64,000 bases of DNA. It comes from Fratercula arctica (taxonomy: Eukaryota; Chordata; Aves; Charadriiformes; Alcidae). Positions 37,302-49,145 of the stretch are shown here, in pieces. Position numbers and translations under genes: made by a program. The first letter of the stretch is position 1, and each line of letters begins with the position of its first letter. Where the stretch lies: positions 29,206,355-29,270,354 of the forward strand of contig CANTUZ010000007.1 in NCBI GenBank assembly GCA_947846985.1, written 5' to 3'. Under the pieces are notes generated by a model. It ran no database searches and was not told where the DNA came from. It worked only from the letters and a program-made list of their open reading frames with translations.

Positions 37302-37809
37302 CTGAAAACAAAATGGAAGGTTATCTTTTGACATTAGTAGTTCAGCTAGGTATGCCCACTTGCATTTATAAGCACGCTAATATGTATGACAGCACGAGGC
37401 AGGGAGCGAGAGCATAAGTGCCTGAACAAGTGGAAATACAGTGAATAACCTCAAGGATTGAAGTGCATCCGATTCTTATAGCAAGCGACACAGGCCTGCT
37501 GTCAGTTATGGGAAAAATATCTCTGTTCCTTTCATGAAGTAGCTCTCTCTCTGAGAGGTTTCAAGGACAAAATGAAGAGGGTTTGTTGGGGTTTTTTCCA
37601 TCCATTTTTTAATATACTGGCATGAAGAAAAGCCAGGCTGCAGGGATTTTTTTTTTTTTGACCTGCAAGCATCTTGCTGTTGCTGTGGAATATTATAAAC
37701 TACAACACTCCAACCCCTATTTGGAGGACATATTAATAGGTGATAGGCCTGCAATAATGGCACATGTTAGGCAAAAGAGTTCACAAGTTTGCTGGTTTAG
37801 TGCTGGTTT

Positions 37810-37835
37810 GGGGGGGGGGGGGGGGGGGGGGGGGG
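37810..37835 (+). repeat. 26-G homopolymer followed by G-rich tract
   Basis: A run of 26 G residues is followed by GGAAGGGGGAGGGAGGAGG and then a run of A. This is a strong potential G-quadruplex on the + strand. Such a long G run is rare, and its exact length is error-prone in assemblies. Confidence 0.95.
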
Positions 37836-38153
37836 AGGAAGGGGGAGGGAGGAGGAAAAAAAAAGCAGACCAGAAGATCTAAGCAATATGAACAAATTGT
37901 TAGCTAGTACAGGGAAAAACAATGCAAGAGAAGAATATAAAAGAGAAAAGACTGACATCAGCCAACTCTTGATGCTTCCTTCACCAGTGTTTGTGTAAAT
38001 TTATTGGTAAATATTACCAAAGAAAGAACCAACTTGACAATGCTATTTCTTCCTAGCAGAAGAAATTTGTGGCTTTATGCTTTGCCCTATCCTCCCCCGA
38101 CATACACCACTTTTCTGGAGATAAAGAGTAAAACTGTAATATCTGCATTCCAG

Positions 38154-38310
38154 GATGCTTCAAAAAGAAGTGGGTTTCAGTAATATTTTACCATCTGCCG
38201 CAGAAAAGTCAATTCTGACTTTGGGACATGAAGCAAATTTTTATCTAAAATCTGGGCTCCTATTCAAGTGCGATATTACCGCTGTGGAACAGATAACTTC
38301 TTTAAATCAG
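38154..38310 (+). other. Candidate internal exon E (unassigned), best exon-like block
   Basis: The segment follows ATCTGCATTCCAG and precedes the donor AATCAG then GTAGCT. It is 157 bases long and open in a single frame for 52 codons with one leading base (phase 2 start, phase 0 end). The conceptual peptide has balanced, protein-like composition (for example ILPSAAEKSILTLGHEANFY, then LKSGLLFKCDITAVEQI). The other frames stop early. I do not recognise the family. The acceptor's pyrimidine tract is weak, so it may be chance or part of a pseudogene. Confidence 0.3.
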
Positions 38311-39120
38311 GTAGCTCAGGAAATGTCTTTTGTAATAATAATAATAAAAAATCTTTCACTATCTTAACCTCTACATTGATGCAGAGCTTATTCTAATCTG
38401 CCTTTACCTCAGGCGTTAAAAGGATCTGACAAAACATAAAGTGAGTTTTTGAGAAGCTGCACTCCCCTCCCCTAACCACGGATACTAGCGTCCACCCAAC
38501 ACACTTGTTTCCAAGACAGAAAGCCAAAAAGAATGTATTTTTGTTTTTTTCTTATACATCTAGCCTTTTGCTTAGTTATGAAAAGACAAACAGCTAGATT
38601 CATGGACTACTCCTACACAAACTCATTCTTTATTGCTATTTACAAACTAAAACCAAAAATGGTATTGATTCTGGAGATTTAACATACCTAAACATGAGAC
38701 TAACCTACAAATTTCAGGTGTGTTACACTGCTTCAACTGTCTTTTGGGAATAATAGCCAAGGTTTTACAAAAGGAGACACTTACAGGTCAGACACTTTAT
38801 TTTGATGGAAGAGGTGGTTTTGTATCCAGACGAGAACAGCAGATGATCTGTTTGTCAGCTGTTGGCTCAGGCTCTTCAATTTCTGTTCTTGTATATACCA
38901 ATCTTGACAAATCTGCACGCCTGACACCGACTGAATTCCAGCATCTAGAACGTTAGATTTGCAGGCAACCCCAGTTTAAGCAGGCTGATGCAGAGCCAGG
39001 TTTTGTGCCCATGGCCTCAGCACACAGCAGGACAGAGCAATAATTCTCAGCAACTACGAGAAAGCTGAATGCTTGTGTTGCAGACTCAATTTCTTGTTCA
39101 TGTGGGTTTTGTACGGCAGA

Positions 39121-39372
39121 TTACACTGCTGTCAAATGAAAAGCAGCCTTGTGTTTCTCAGTAGTGTTGGCAAGTTGAATGTGAGAGGGTAGAAATATGT
39201 TGTCTTCCTGAATGGTCAGAACATGCCTAAGGAGCTGCTGAAGAGTAGCAGGAGAATGGTTGGGGAAATTCTGGTTGAGTTCTAGTTTGACAGGAGGACC
39301 TTGGGGAGAGTTGCTTTCTGTATTTGGCTTTCTGTGAAGAAAACTTCTGTGAGTCTCATCCAAACTGTCAAT
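39121..39372 (-). other. Candidate terminal exon or pseudogene fragment, minus strand
   Basis: On the minus strand a TATGCTTTAG acceptor-like site is followed directly by an 83-codon open frame that ends in TAA at 39121-39123. The peptide is rich in polar residues with an even mix of amino acids (IDSLDETHRSFLHRKPNTES, then SPATLQQLLRHVLTIQEDN), unlike translated AT-rich DNA. No domain was recognised. The acceptor has a poor pyrimidine tract. A fragment of a retrocopy is an alternative. Confidence 0.25.
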
Positions 39373-39979
39373 CTAAAGCATATTCCATTAAAACACTTCT
39401 TAGCAAACAACCTTTTGAATACCATTCAAAAAAGAATGCTTTCCATCGTTTTTAATTTTTGTAAAAAAAATCTTTCTTGGCTTGCCCTTCCCACACACAA
39501 ATCACAATGAAAAAAAGCAAACAAAATATATAAAATGTCCCTGACTCAAAGCTTGCTCTGTGTGTCCAGCAGACAGTGGTACGTCTGGGGAAATGGGAGC
39601 CTAAGACAAAAGAGTCACCATTTAGCACATGGAGATTCACCTGGTTGGTGTTTGCCATGTGGTCTCCCTCCTCCATTTCTTTCAAAGTCTTGGACTTTAG
39701 TAAGTATCTTATTCACTTCTTGTATATATGGCCAAAGATAACTGCAATTAGTAGTGCGTATTTGTTTCCATGATGCTGAATGACTTCAGCTACCTGAGAT
39801 GGAGACCCAGAATCTTTCCAAAGGGTACCCTACTTCTTCCACTTAGTCACGGAAACTTAGAAAGAAGAATCAGGCATTTAGTGAGGTTATTTTTTAATTA
39901 CACTGCACTGCAACTATAGTCTCCTCTAGGAGAAGTCTTACACAGTTCTAAACTTTGCTAAACTAAATGATTCTGGAGT

Positions 39980-40031
39980 GGTTTTTTGTTTGTTTTTTTT
40001 TTTTTTTGTTTGTTTGTTTTTTGTTTTTTTT
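39980..40031 (+). repeat. T/TTTG-rich low-complexity tract
   Basis: A 52-base run is composed only of G and T and dominated by T homopolymers and TTTG units. Confidence 0.9.
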
Positions 40032-41115
40032 AACGTATGTGTCCATCCACAGGAGCTTGTTTTGCCTTTCTTCAGCACCTATACAATGGCTTGGTTTTGT
40101 TGTGTTTTTTTTTAAACTATAAGAAATTATCCAGGCCTCAAGACAAAAATGTTCAAAGCTGAGTTTTTGATATTTTAAACATCAATACCATTGCACACAA
40201 ACTATTCAGAATCCTTTCACAGGATTAGCAGAAAGCAAAGAAAAATACTTTTCACAGTACTGCTATCAATTAAGCCTCCTGCCTCCCAAAGACAATCTCA
40301 TGCCTTTGGACTCATCCTGCCCCAAACAGATTTGGTCACCATCAGCCTTAAACAGAAACCAAGAATGGCTTCCATACATTTATCTCAGTTATGTGGTTGT
40401 GTAAGTTATCATTAACATTCTTAATGTAAGAATGTAGGCTATACTGAAGAAAGCAGTAGCTTCATGGGGGAGAAATATCTATTTTATTCTCCCTAGATGT
40501 AAGGTCCACTTGTCTTGTTTGCTTGTTCCAGCCCTTAAACAGTTTGCCCAGGACAAAGTTATTAATGGACTCCATTTACTGTCTGGGTAGGCAACAGTGA
40601 GATCTGGGTATGTGCAAGACCAATGTTAATCAACATTTTTCCAGGAACGTCTTCATTAAGTGCAGCATCTCTGCACTTGAAGAAAAAATCCAAGAGCTCC
40701 AGCAAGTATGATGGGTAATAGCCATAAAGAGATCATGTTCCTTGTTCCGTGATTTCACTTAGCAAAGGCAGAGAAACAGGAACACCTAGTATTTCTTTCT
40801 CTCACAAAGTGGTTCCAATTCCTCCATTTCTAGAATGAGGAGATACAAAATGGAACAAGCTCTGCAAATTTATTATCTAATGTTTCATGCCTGTCCACAG
40901 AATGTCACTGTACATCCATTCTTGTTTCCTCTGTTAATTTAATGATGTCCATGATACCTTCAGGGCACCAGGTAGCAGAAGCCTAATGAAAGCTCTTCTG
41001 AACAATTTCACTCACTTATTGTCTCCTGACACATCCAAACAGCCTTACAGCCCAACTGGAGCTCAGGCTTTAACTTTAAAGTTAACAAGCAAGTAGTCTT
41101 CGTCATTTTACTATT
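40032..41115. other. Unique sequence without recognised genes
   Basis: Short open frames only (for example 40191-40415) without splice context or family motifs. No repeat recognised. Confidence 0.6.
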
Positions 41116-41155
41116 TTTACATATATATATGTTTAATATCTCATATATATGTAAA
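41116..41155. repeat. TA-rich hairpin
   Basis: TTTACATATATATATG (41116-41131) is complementary to CATATATATGTAAA (41142-41155) apart from one extra AT unit, around a 10-base loop. Confidence 0.85.
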
Positions 41156-41179
41156 TATGTGTATATATTTTGTACAAAT

Positions 41180-41460
41180 ACTGGCATTCTTTTTAAAAAA
41201 TATTAACTCATTAAGTGCCTGAGTGCCACTGTAGGAGCATTAGATTTAATTAGGTAGCAAAAATAGAAACTGGAATCTGGTTAATAGCTTTGAAAGCTGA
41301 TCTTAATTGGCTTATTAGTTGGAGATCAAGAAAACAATTTTTTCAGACATCAGTTTAAGTGAATGCTGAATAAGTTATTCAAAATAACTTTGATAATAAA
41401 ATCATTAGACAAATAATACACAAAGTCAATAATGTGTGATCATCAACAAATGACAAATGT
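41180..41460. promoter_or_regulatory. Candidate conserved noncoding block, homeodomain-motif-rich
   Basis: Dense TTAATTA/TTAATTGG-type cores, GATAATAAAATC and TCATTAG motifs occur without any open frame or repeat signature. The texture is similar to the 14.9- and 58.3-kb blocks. Conservation is not visible from this sequence alone. Confidence 0.22.
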
Positions 41461-42032
41461 ATGAACAATGGAACAGTATTATTCTTCTAGTTCTACTTAG
41501 CTGCAAAGAGTTCCCGTGTATCCATCAGACTAATTGTTTATTCCAGTTATTACATTCATTCAAATGTATGAGAAAGCAAACCATTGATTTACTGCCGTCA
41601 AGGAGTACTTAGTGCAGCAGTTTAAACAAAGCATGTCTGTTTCCATATATAATTCATGTTTATTATAAGTGTAAACGGGAAGGAAAATGCTGCAAGAGTA
41701 CGTGTAGGCTCAGCTATGTAAATTCCTGTTGTTTTCTGAATGTAATAAATATAATGTTTACCTGTAGAAATAATCAAACTGAAATTTCCTGCACTGAATA
41801 GGTAATTTCCAGAAGGAGAGACAGTGTTATTAAAAGCATTCTCCAAACACTGATTGCTTCATTCTAAGCTAAAGCACATCGTTTGGTATTTAAAAGCTAT
41901 CTGGATTTGCTGCTTTGTTCTTAATATGCTTGACACATATGCCTCACAAATCTTCAAATGGATCTAAAACGTGTCCTGGATTATTTTTTCTGGGATAGCA
42001 CTGATTTAAAGCATGCACAACGGTGCAATCTT

Positions 42033-42062
42033 CCCCCCCTCCCCCCCCCACCCCCCGCCTCC
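42033..42062 (+). repeat. C-rich tract, G-quadruplex-forming on the minus strand
   Basis: C7-T-C9-A-C6-G-CC-T-CC in sequence. The minus strand therefore carries at least three G runs of six or more, enough for a stable G-quadruplex. Confidence 0.95.
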
Positions 42063-45000
42063 AGCTCTTCCCGTATTGAGCTTCTCGTAATTCAAATAGT
42101 GTTCAGATATAAAAAGGGCATTCAGATCCTGTCACTCTCACAGACCTGACTGCAAGGCTGAGTTATACTTTGGATTTAGGCTAGTAATATATCAGTGGTT
42201 ATGTCAAGTCGTCTTTAGAATTTTGAACCTGTGGTTCACTCCATTTCATTAGCTGATGTTTTCTCCTTTCCCAGCTGTACGCACCACATAATAGCAATGA
42301 ACTCTCTCCTTCCAGGAGCCTGTAATGCCTTCACTGGGTAGCCCCCCACTTCTTTCTTATCGTAATAAAAAGTAGGAAGTCACTTGGGCTTTATTCCTCA
42401 ATTACATAGTCACTACGTAACTCTGACATAAGAAAAGTAAAATTCTAGGTGCACATTTCTAATTAAAAAACCCTTCCAATTACTAACCTGAAATCAGGAT
42501 CCTACTGTGCAGTGGTTTATTATTAAATGTATCTGAAAAAAAGCAACACGGGGCAATGCATAGCCCCTTTTTTTTCAGTGACTTCAGCAAAATAATAGGC
42601 CCAGAACACCAAGCTATTCAGATATAGCATATCAGAGTGAATGAGAGAGTGTACAAGTCCCTTGAAGGCATAATAATGATACTGCTTTTTAAGGTCACCA
42701 TTTTCACTTCAAACTACAGCAACAGCTATTTAAAAAATAAATTTACAACCGAGAAGAACTTGGAATTAGCACAGTATTGCAGCATACTTACAGATGCCAT
42801 GTCATGTCTATTTAAAAAAAAAACACGACTCCCAAAGTAAATAACTTCAACTGCAGAAACCCATTTAGACCATGGAGAACTATCAACCAGAAATCATACA
42901 TTTTCTGGGTAACAGAAGTGACCAATCATCATCCCACCACCCATGCAGATAGGTGTATGCTTTTAGAGAAATGTTGCTGTGTTAATTCTTGCCTGTTTCT
43001 TTGCCTGCAAGATCTTCAAAAAATAATAAATCTGATCTTGAAATAAATAAGGTTTGAACTTCTCTTATACTTCATTATAATTCTTAGCAGATTAGACTCG
43101 GTAAGACTCTTAGCATTTTAAATCTTAAAATACAGTCTTTAAATAAGCTTGTCTTTGCTGACCTGTCACCTTTAAGTTAGTTGCAGAGAACTTTGATTAA
43201 GTAGCATTAACTAAGTCTTCTCCTTAAATGATTTGAAAAATGTAACTTTAAATAGGTCATTTTTTTAAAAAAAAACTTTCTTCTGCGCTACTTTCCCCAA
43301 GGCTCTCCCCTACGGATTGTCTTAATAGGTAAAGCGCTGTCTGCATTTGCTAGGGGTTGCAGCCTTTACTGGCAACAAAGTCAGCACGGTCAGTTAGAGA
43401 GATTGCTACAGAGACCTCAGAGCTTTCATGTGGGACCTCTGTCTCTTGGAAATGATACTGTATTTTACACAGAAAGCACCTTCCTCACTCCCACTCCTAC
43501 AATCACTGCAAAATTTTGAGTTCTGCAGAGCACACTCAAAACTCTCTGCAATTCTGTTTAATCAGTGATTGAGGTAGCCCTCCTCAGCTATGGATTGTGC
43601 TGAGAGATTTCATGTTACTTTTATCATTCTTACTTGCCATTAAGAACTTTCTGTTTCATTCAAAATACACTTGTGATTCTCGCTGGGAAAATATTTCTTT
43701 TTCTGTAAGAACAACCTGAAGCTCAATTTTTGTGTTTTCCAGTTATGGCTGGGGTGAGTAGCTTGTTGCAGTCTAATAATTACAACAACAATAATGGGTG
43801 GGTTTTAATGGTTTATGTTTCCAAAGGTCTTTGACAATCATATAGGATTTTGACAAATTTTTGACAAACACATAGGATCACTTTTACGCCCACTACGTGA
43901 ACTTAAGTCTGCAAAAACTAGCCTGGTCACCTTGTGAAGCACATCTCTTTCAAATGCTGTTTTCCAGCATGCTAGAAAAAGCTAAGGAGCAGAGTAGCAT
44001 CTTAATGTTCTCACATTTTCGTTTTTGGCAGAAGCATTCACAAAGAAATTTCTCACTTTTTTTTTTTTTTTTTTCCAAAAAGCCTGGGCTAAGGACTTGA
44101 GCTTCTGTTATTTTTGTCAAGTCACTTTTCAATAGTGACACACCACTGACAGACTTCAGTCACTACGAAGGAAAGCAAATATTTATGGCATTTTTTGAAG
44201 TAATATCTGAAATCAGGCCCCTGCTCTGAAAAACTGGTGACCTAGAATTGAAAGGCTTTTGCGATACTGGTAACTCCCTCCATCCCAGGATCTCCTGAGA
44301 ACGACCTGTTAGCAAGGGAAGACTGAGTGATATACAATTTCATTAGCAAATACGCTTCTCTTACCTTTGAGAACTGCATATACAGCTAAAATTTGCCATT
44401 TCAGTTTATGTGGCTGGTATATCACACTTCTGTTAGGTCTGTAACCTACAGCAACAGCAAAGCAACCAGACATATTTACTTACCAATAAAAACACCCTTC
44501 TTCTTGGAATGTTTTCAACTGACCTTTTTGGTCTTATTAACACAAGAAGGGGGTATTACTGAGATTGTTTTAGATGCAATCATTGCTTAAACATGACATT
44601 CAGGACTTGCTTAGAGGTCAGATGCAGTAAGGTACCTTTTTCCCAATCAGTGAGTAGTGTCTTACATTTCTTCCCATGCTCCTTATCTTCAGCTCTTCCC
44701 AAACACATCTCATACACAAGCACCTCTGTAGAGCATGCAGCAAATTTTCAGCCTGTAGAAAGTTTGAGCTGTTAAGACAACTAGCATAGCACTAATAAAA
44801 TCTAAACAGTTATAATCAAATCTTATTCCTGATGCTGCTAAATGGGAACTTACAGCTTAACATAATAGGCAATTTAGCATATAAATGTGCCCCATAAAAG
44901 CAGGATGTTGGCAGTGCAAAACTATAAATGTTAACCTTTGGGCAAGCTGTTACAAATGTGCTACAGGCTCTTGCAATTTTAATGAACTTGTTTGCACATG

Positions 45001-47780
45001 TGAGGTTTATTTTGTACTAAACATTAGGATACACAGCCCCAATAAGAGGAACACCTTTAGAAATTCAGACCTGTGGGAGTTCATCAGGAAGGTCTGGCAT
45101 AACAAATTTGTTAGCTAGCATTTTATTTTTTATTAAATCTTCCCATTCTGAAGCTACGTCCCACTCATCTGTTATCAGAGGTTTATACCAGCAGGCAAGG
45201 ATGATGGCCTTTTTACCCTCAGAAATGTGACTAAGAAACAAAATACACAACTCTCCTAACAGTGTTAGAGAAGGGAGGATGTATTTTATAACTACAAGGG
45301 TTTGTGGTCAAGACTGATATCCTGGACAAGTACAAATATTAATGAATGTGTTTTTCCTGAGTCATCGTTTCATTATTTTTGGTAAGTTCCTGGAAAGGCA
45401 GAGGATGTTGAAAATGTGAGAAATCTATAGTAATTTCAAATCTAAATCAGGGCTAATAGTTATCTTATGAACTAGTAGGCACCTGTGACCTTTTGTTGAA
45501 AGTAATCTGGGTTTGACGAATCAATGTCTAAGCACCCTCAAAATCAGATAATCCTGCAGAGCAACCAAATTAAGTTGCTCCATTTCAGGGAATTGCTTGC
45601 AAAACCACACATTTTCAGGCAGCTTTGCTAGTTATGAACACAATACTCAGGATCCAGCCTTGATGGTAAGTATGTTTTCAGTCCAAGTCTCTCACGTTGT
45701 TTGGCTTGGGTAGGCCACTTCATTCCAAAGCCGAATTATTCAGAGCTACTCTTTCAAGCTAAATGTGTGAAAGATGAATCATAAAAAAAAGATGATATTT
45801 CACTCCTATCTGACTTCACTGCCAGATTTTCTTCACCTTACACCCTATGATTGCCTCAGCAAAATAACAAGTTTTCAGTTTGCATTCACACTGTTTAATA
45901 ACATGATGTCCACTGAAACATGCATAACTAAGAACCTTTTTACTTGCTTATTCCTTCATGTAAAGAAAAGGAACTCAAAGAACTTTCTTTTTACAAGGCT
46001 GTGAGGTCCTTTTTCCTTAGTTAACAACCTTAACTGCCAACAAAGCATGGATCTAGGCTGTAAAGAGAATTCATGCAGAGAGGAAAAAGTACTTATCAGG
46101 TATTTCTCCCCTCTCTAACAACTCATTTTATTCCTCATTGTGAATATATGTATCTGTACACACATAGGTAACAATCTGGAGACTCATTAAGAAATAAGGC
46201 AAGAAGAACATGAGGACTTTCATAATAACTTACATTATTATAAAGCCTAAAAAATTATATGTAGGTATTAAATGGAAAGTTGAAACATGAAAGAGGGAGA
46301 GAGAAAATGTAGGGAGTGTAAAGTCACTGGAAGTCTACATTTTTAGAGGAACAATCAGTGAGAAAAGTTTCTTTAACATTATCCTTCAATATGCAGTATA
46401 TACTCAATTTGGATACAAAAATATTAGGAAATATTCCACTTCATGTTTACTTACATACAAGCTCAGAATAAGAGTTTCATGTACAGGTCCCCATGAGGAC
46501 AGGATAACCTGTCTTTACACATCCCTTTCGCAATATGACGCTATTGAAAAATTACTGAAGTTCTCAAAAGGTTTATGTTATGCTTTTTTGCATTTCAATA
46601 TGAGATGTATTAGGTCATGCTTCCTAATTCAAGCATGCAGTCAGGAGTCATCTTCCATCCCCACCCATGTAATACTAAAAAGCACCCCTCAGAAAAGGAA
46701 ACTTTGCATTGCTTTAAAAGTGTGCACTAGCTACCTTACAGTAGTTTTGCTTGTAGAGTTCCATTGCTTTGCAGCACCGTTCTCCTCCAAACAAGAAAGG
46801 TTGCTGCTCTTGGGGAAAGAAACCATCTGCTAAGAGTCTTAGTTATTCATCTGAGCTTAGGTAATGGGGTAGGGGACCTACAATGGGTGTGGAGGTAGAA
46901 GTGTCTGCTGCAGATATAATTTTTTTTTCCTCACTTAAAAACACAAGCAAATTTTCAGTTATGATACAGATCCTTCTAATAGTAGAAACAAGCAGTATAA
47001 TCATTAGGATTCCCATACTGTAATCCTTGCTTTTTACTGCTGGTCTCAATGACAGCACACAAAGAAGTTGAAGTATATCACAAGTAAAAAACACAAGTAA
47101 ATTGAAAATACAGCATTTTCAAATTCCTTATCTAGTTATAAAAGAACTTGTTGGCCTATTAGTTAACTAAGAATTAACTTCATTGACTAGCTTTCCTGTA
47201 AACCATATCACTTTTTAGTGGATCAGATCTGGTTGACTGGTATGCGCAGACTGTATTGGTTTAGTAAAACCTATTTTTTCCCTTGGGTATAAGTGCGGTG
47301 AAATCAGGAGATAAGAGTGTTCTTCATGTATCTATTCCAAAGGTAGCTTTTGTCTTTGTTCAGGTGGCAATAACTTTGTGATCTTGGCAGCAAAAGGTTC
47401 ACTCTGAGTTGTAAAGGCCTGCAGAGATCCTAAGTACGTGCTCAGAGTGTCACTTTTATAACCACCCTGTGTGTGTCTCTGTGGCTGACTTACTGTCACA
47501 TCCCCTAGCTGCACATTGGCTATTTCATCTGGGAAGTACCACAGAAAGTTACTTAAATTGTGGAAGTATCCCATTACTTTTAAACAGTCCACTTATTTAA
47601 ACTAAATATTTTGTATAAAGCAAGATTCCAGAAGACACAATATATGTATTATCTTTCTTCCACCTGAGTTATTCGAAAGAAATTTAATAATTAAAAACCA
47701 ACCCAAAACAAAAACATGCCTGAAAACTGAAAATCAGAGGTTCATTCATATGAAAAATCATCTTAATTTAAAAATTATTT
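42063..47780. other. Unique AT-rich sequence without recognised genes
   Basis: No coding region identified. An 18-T run lies at 44057-44074. A 47-base segment at 45619-45665 has exon-like edges (ATTTTCAG and ATG/GTAAGT) but is too short to weigh. A minus-strand frame at 47332-47592 (86 codons, ending PPEQRQKLPLE) has protein-like composition but no recognised family. Confidence 0.5.
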
Positions 47781-47836
47781 CATAGTAGTACGATTATATT
47801 GAATTACTGGAATTAATATTATCGTACCCTACTATG
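47781..47836. repeat. 56-nt imperfect inverted repeat (hairpin)
   Basis: The left arm 47781-47805 (CATAGTAGTACGATTATATT then GAATT) pairs with the right arm 47811-47836 (AATTAATATTATCGTACCC then TACTATG) around an ACTGG loop. By eye there is one substitution, one single-base and one two-base length difference. The flanks do not extend the pairing and no clear target-site duplication is seen. It could be a very small MITE-like element, a palindrome-born hairpin or a structured RNA stem. Confidence 0.85.
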
Positions 47837-49045
47837 TATAAGTAGCATTTAACACACAGGTCTAAAAGATGAAATAATTTAGGTTTGAATTTTAAGAACA
47901 GAACTTCACCTGCATGGTTGGTTGCTTTTGTTGCTCTGTGTTATGTCAACTTACACACTGTTAAATATATCCTTGACATTAATTTTCTGTAGAAAACAAA
48001 TAGGAAAATTATTTGCATAACTGTAAAAGTAAAACCCCTTTATGTCATTAGTATTGAAAACTATTCATGTTCCTTTAAACTTGGCCTATGAAATGTACAG
48101 TTCAGTGCTTTCCAGTTGGAATCTCTTACTTCAACTTAAATCTAATAGTGCAAAGGTGATTATCTGTCTTCTTCTAAGTTCAAGAATGTAATAAAACTGC
48201 TTACATTAGGAAGACAATTTATTATCTGTACGATGACAGAAAAAAAGTAAAGAAAAAGCAATTTATGGGAGAGCCTTCCATGCTTATTCTATCTGTTGCA
48301 CCAGAGGTTAAAACTTCCATCTTCTTAAACTTACAGAACTGAGAAATCTTGTGAACACATTAGATGGAACATGTACGATAACGTAGAAATTACACTTCTT
48401 GCCTTTGTGTAGCTATATTTATATAGCAGACACAGATTCATTCTTTTAGTGTTAATTCCAGTAATCTTATGTTTTATGGTGCAAAGAGTTACCCTGAAGT
48501 ACAGAAGGAAAATCCTTGGGGTTGCATTCTCTTTTTGAGGTTCTTGCCTATTATGATCCCTTGGGAAAAACTGCTCAGTTGTATTGTGGCTCCACTTACA
48601 GCAAAAGACAGAATCAGGACAGGAATATATTTCTCATTGCTCCTATTAGTCTTGTGGAAGATAGTCAATGTCAGTAGTACTTGAAGATAACACGGAGCAC
48701 ACGGACGCTTGGACAAGTGTTATAAGAAGCACAGCTTCTTCAAGCCTTATTGTCTCTGACTTTTCCGAGTATGATTAGTATGTCAACTAAAAAACAGACA
48801 CATTTTTCAGACACATTTTCTGAAAACATCCCAGTAATAATGTGAAAAACATTACTTTTCATTTTCTGTTTTAGGAAACCCAGCACTTTCTTGCCATGTT
48901 ACATCTGTAGCAATTGCACTACACTTGCCTAAAATGTAAGGAGATTGTGACTCTGAAATACAGCAGCCTGTCTTTGGCTAATATTACAGAAATAATTATG
49001 GCTTTGTCTGTTTTCTCCCTATGTGCCAAGGTGTATTTGTGTCTT
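47837..49045. other. Unique AT-rich sequence without recognised genes
   Basis: The open frames on both strands at 48469-48716 overlap each other and have no splice context. No repeat recognised. Confidence 0.55.
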
Positions 49046-49049
49046 TGGC

Positions 49050-49145
49050 CCCCAGTCCCCAGCCTCTCTCAGTTTTCTGATCCGTGAAACCTGTATGTTA
49101 AGATTCACAGGGCGATTGAGGATGATGCTTGATTGATCTGTTATT
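49050..49145 (+). repeat. Probable MIR SINE fragment
   Basis: The order CCTCTCTCAGTTTTCTGATC, CGTGAAAC, TGTTAAGATT, CACAGGGCGATTGAGGATGA follows the 3' half of the MIR SINE (CCTCAGTTTCCTCATCTGTAA, then the CAGGGTTGTTGTGAGGATTA region) with the heavy divergence expected for this ancient family. By-eye match only. Confidence 0.5.

Noticed and set aside
47781..47836. Inverted repeat as a microRNA precursor
   Set aside because: The loop is only 5 nt and the stem does not extend beyond the arms, so it is shorter than typical precursors. No lower stem is visible.
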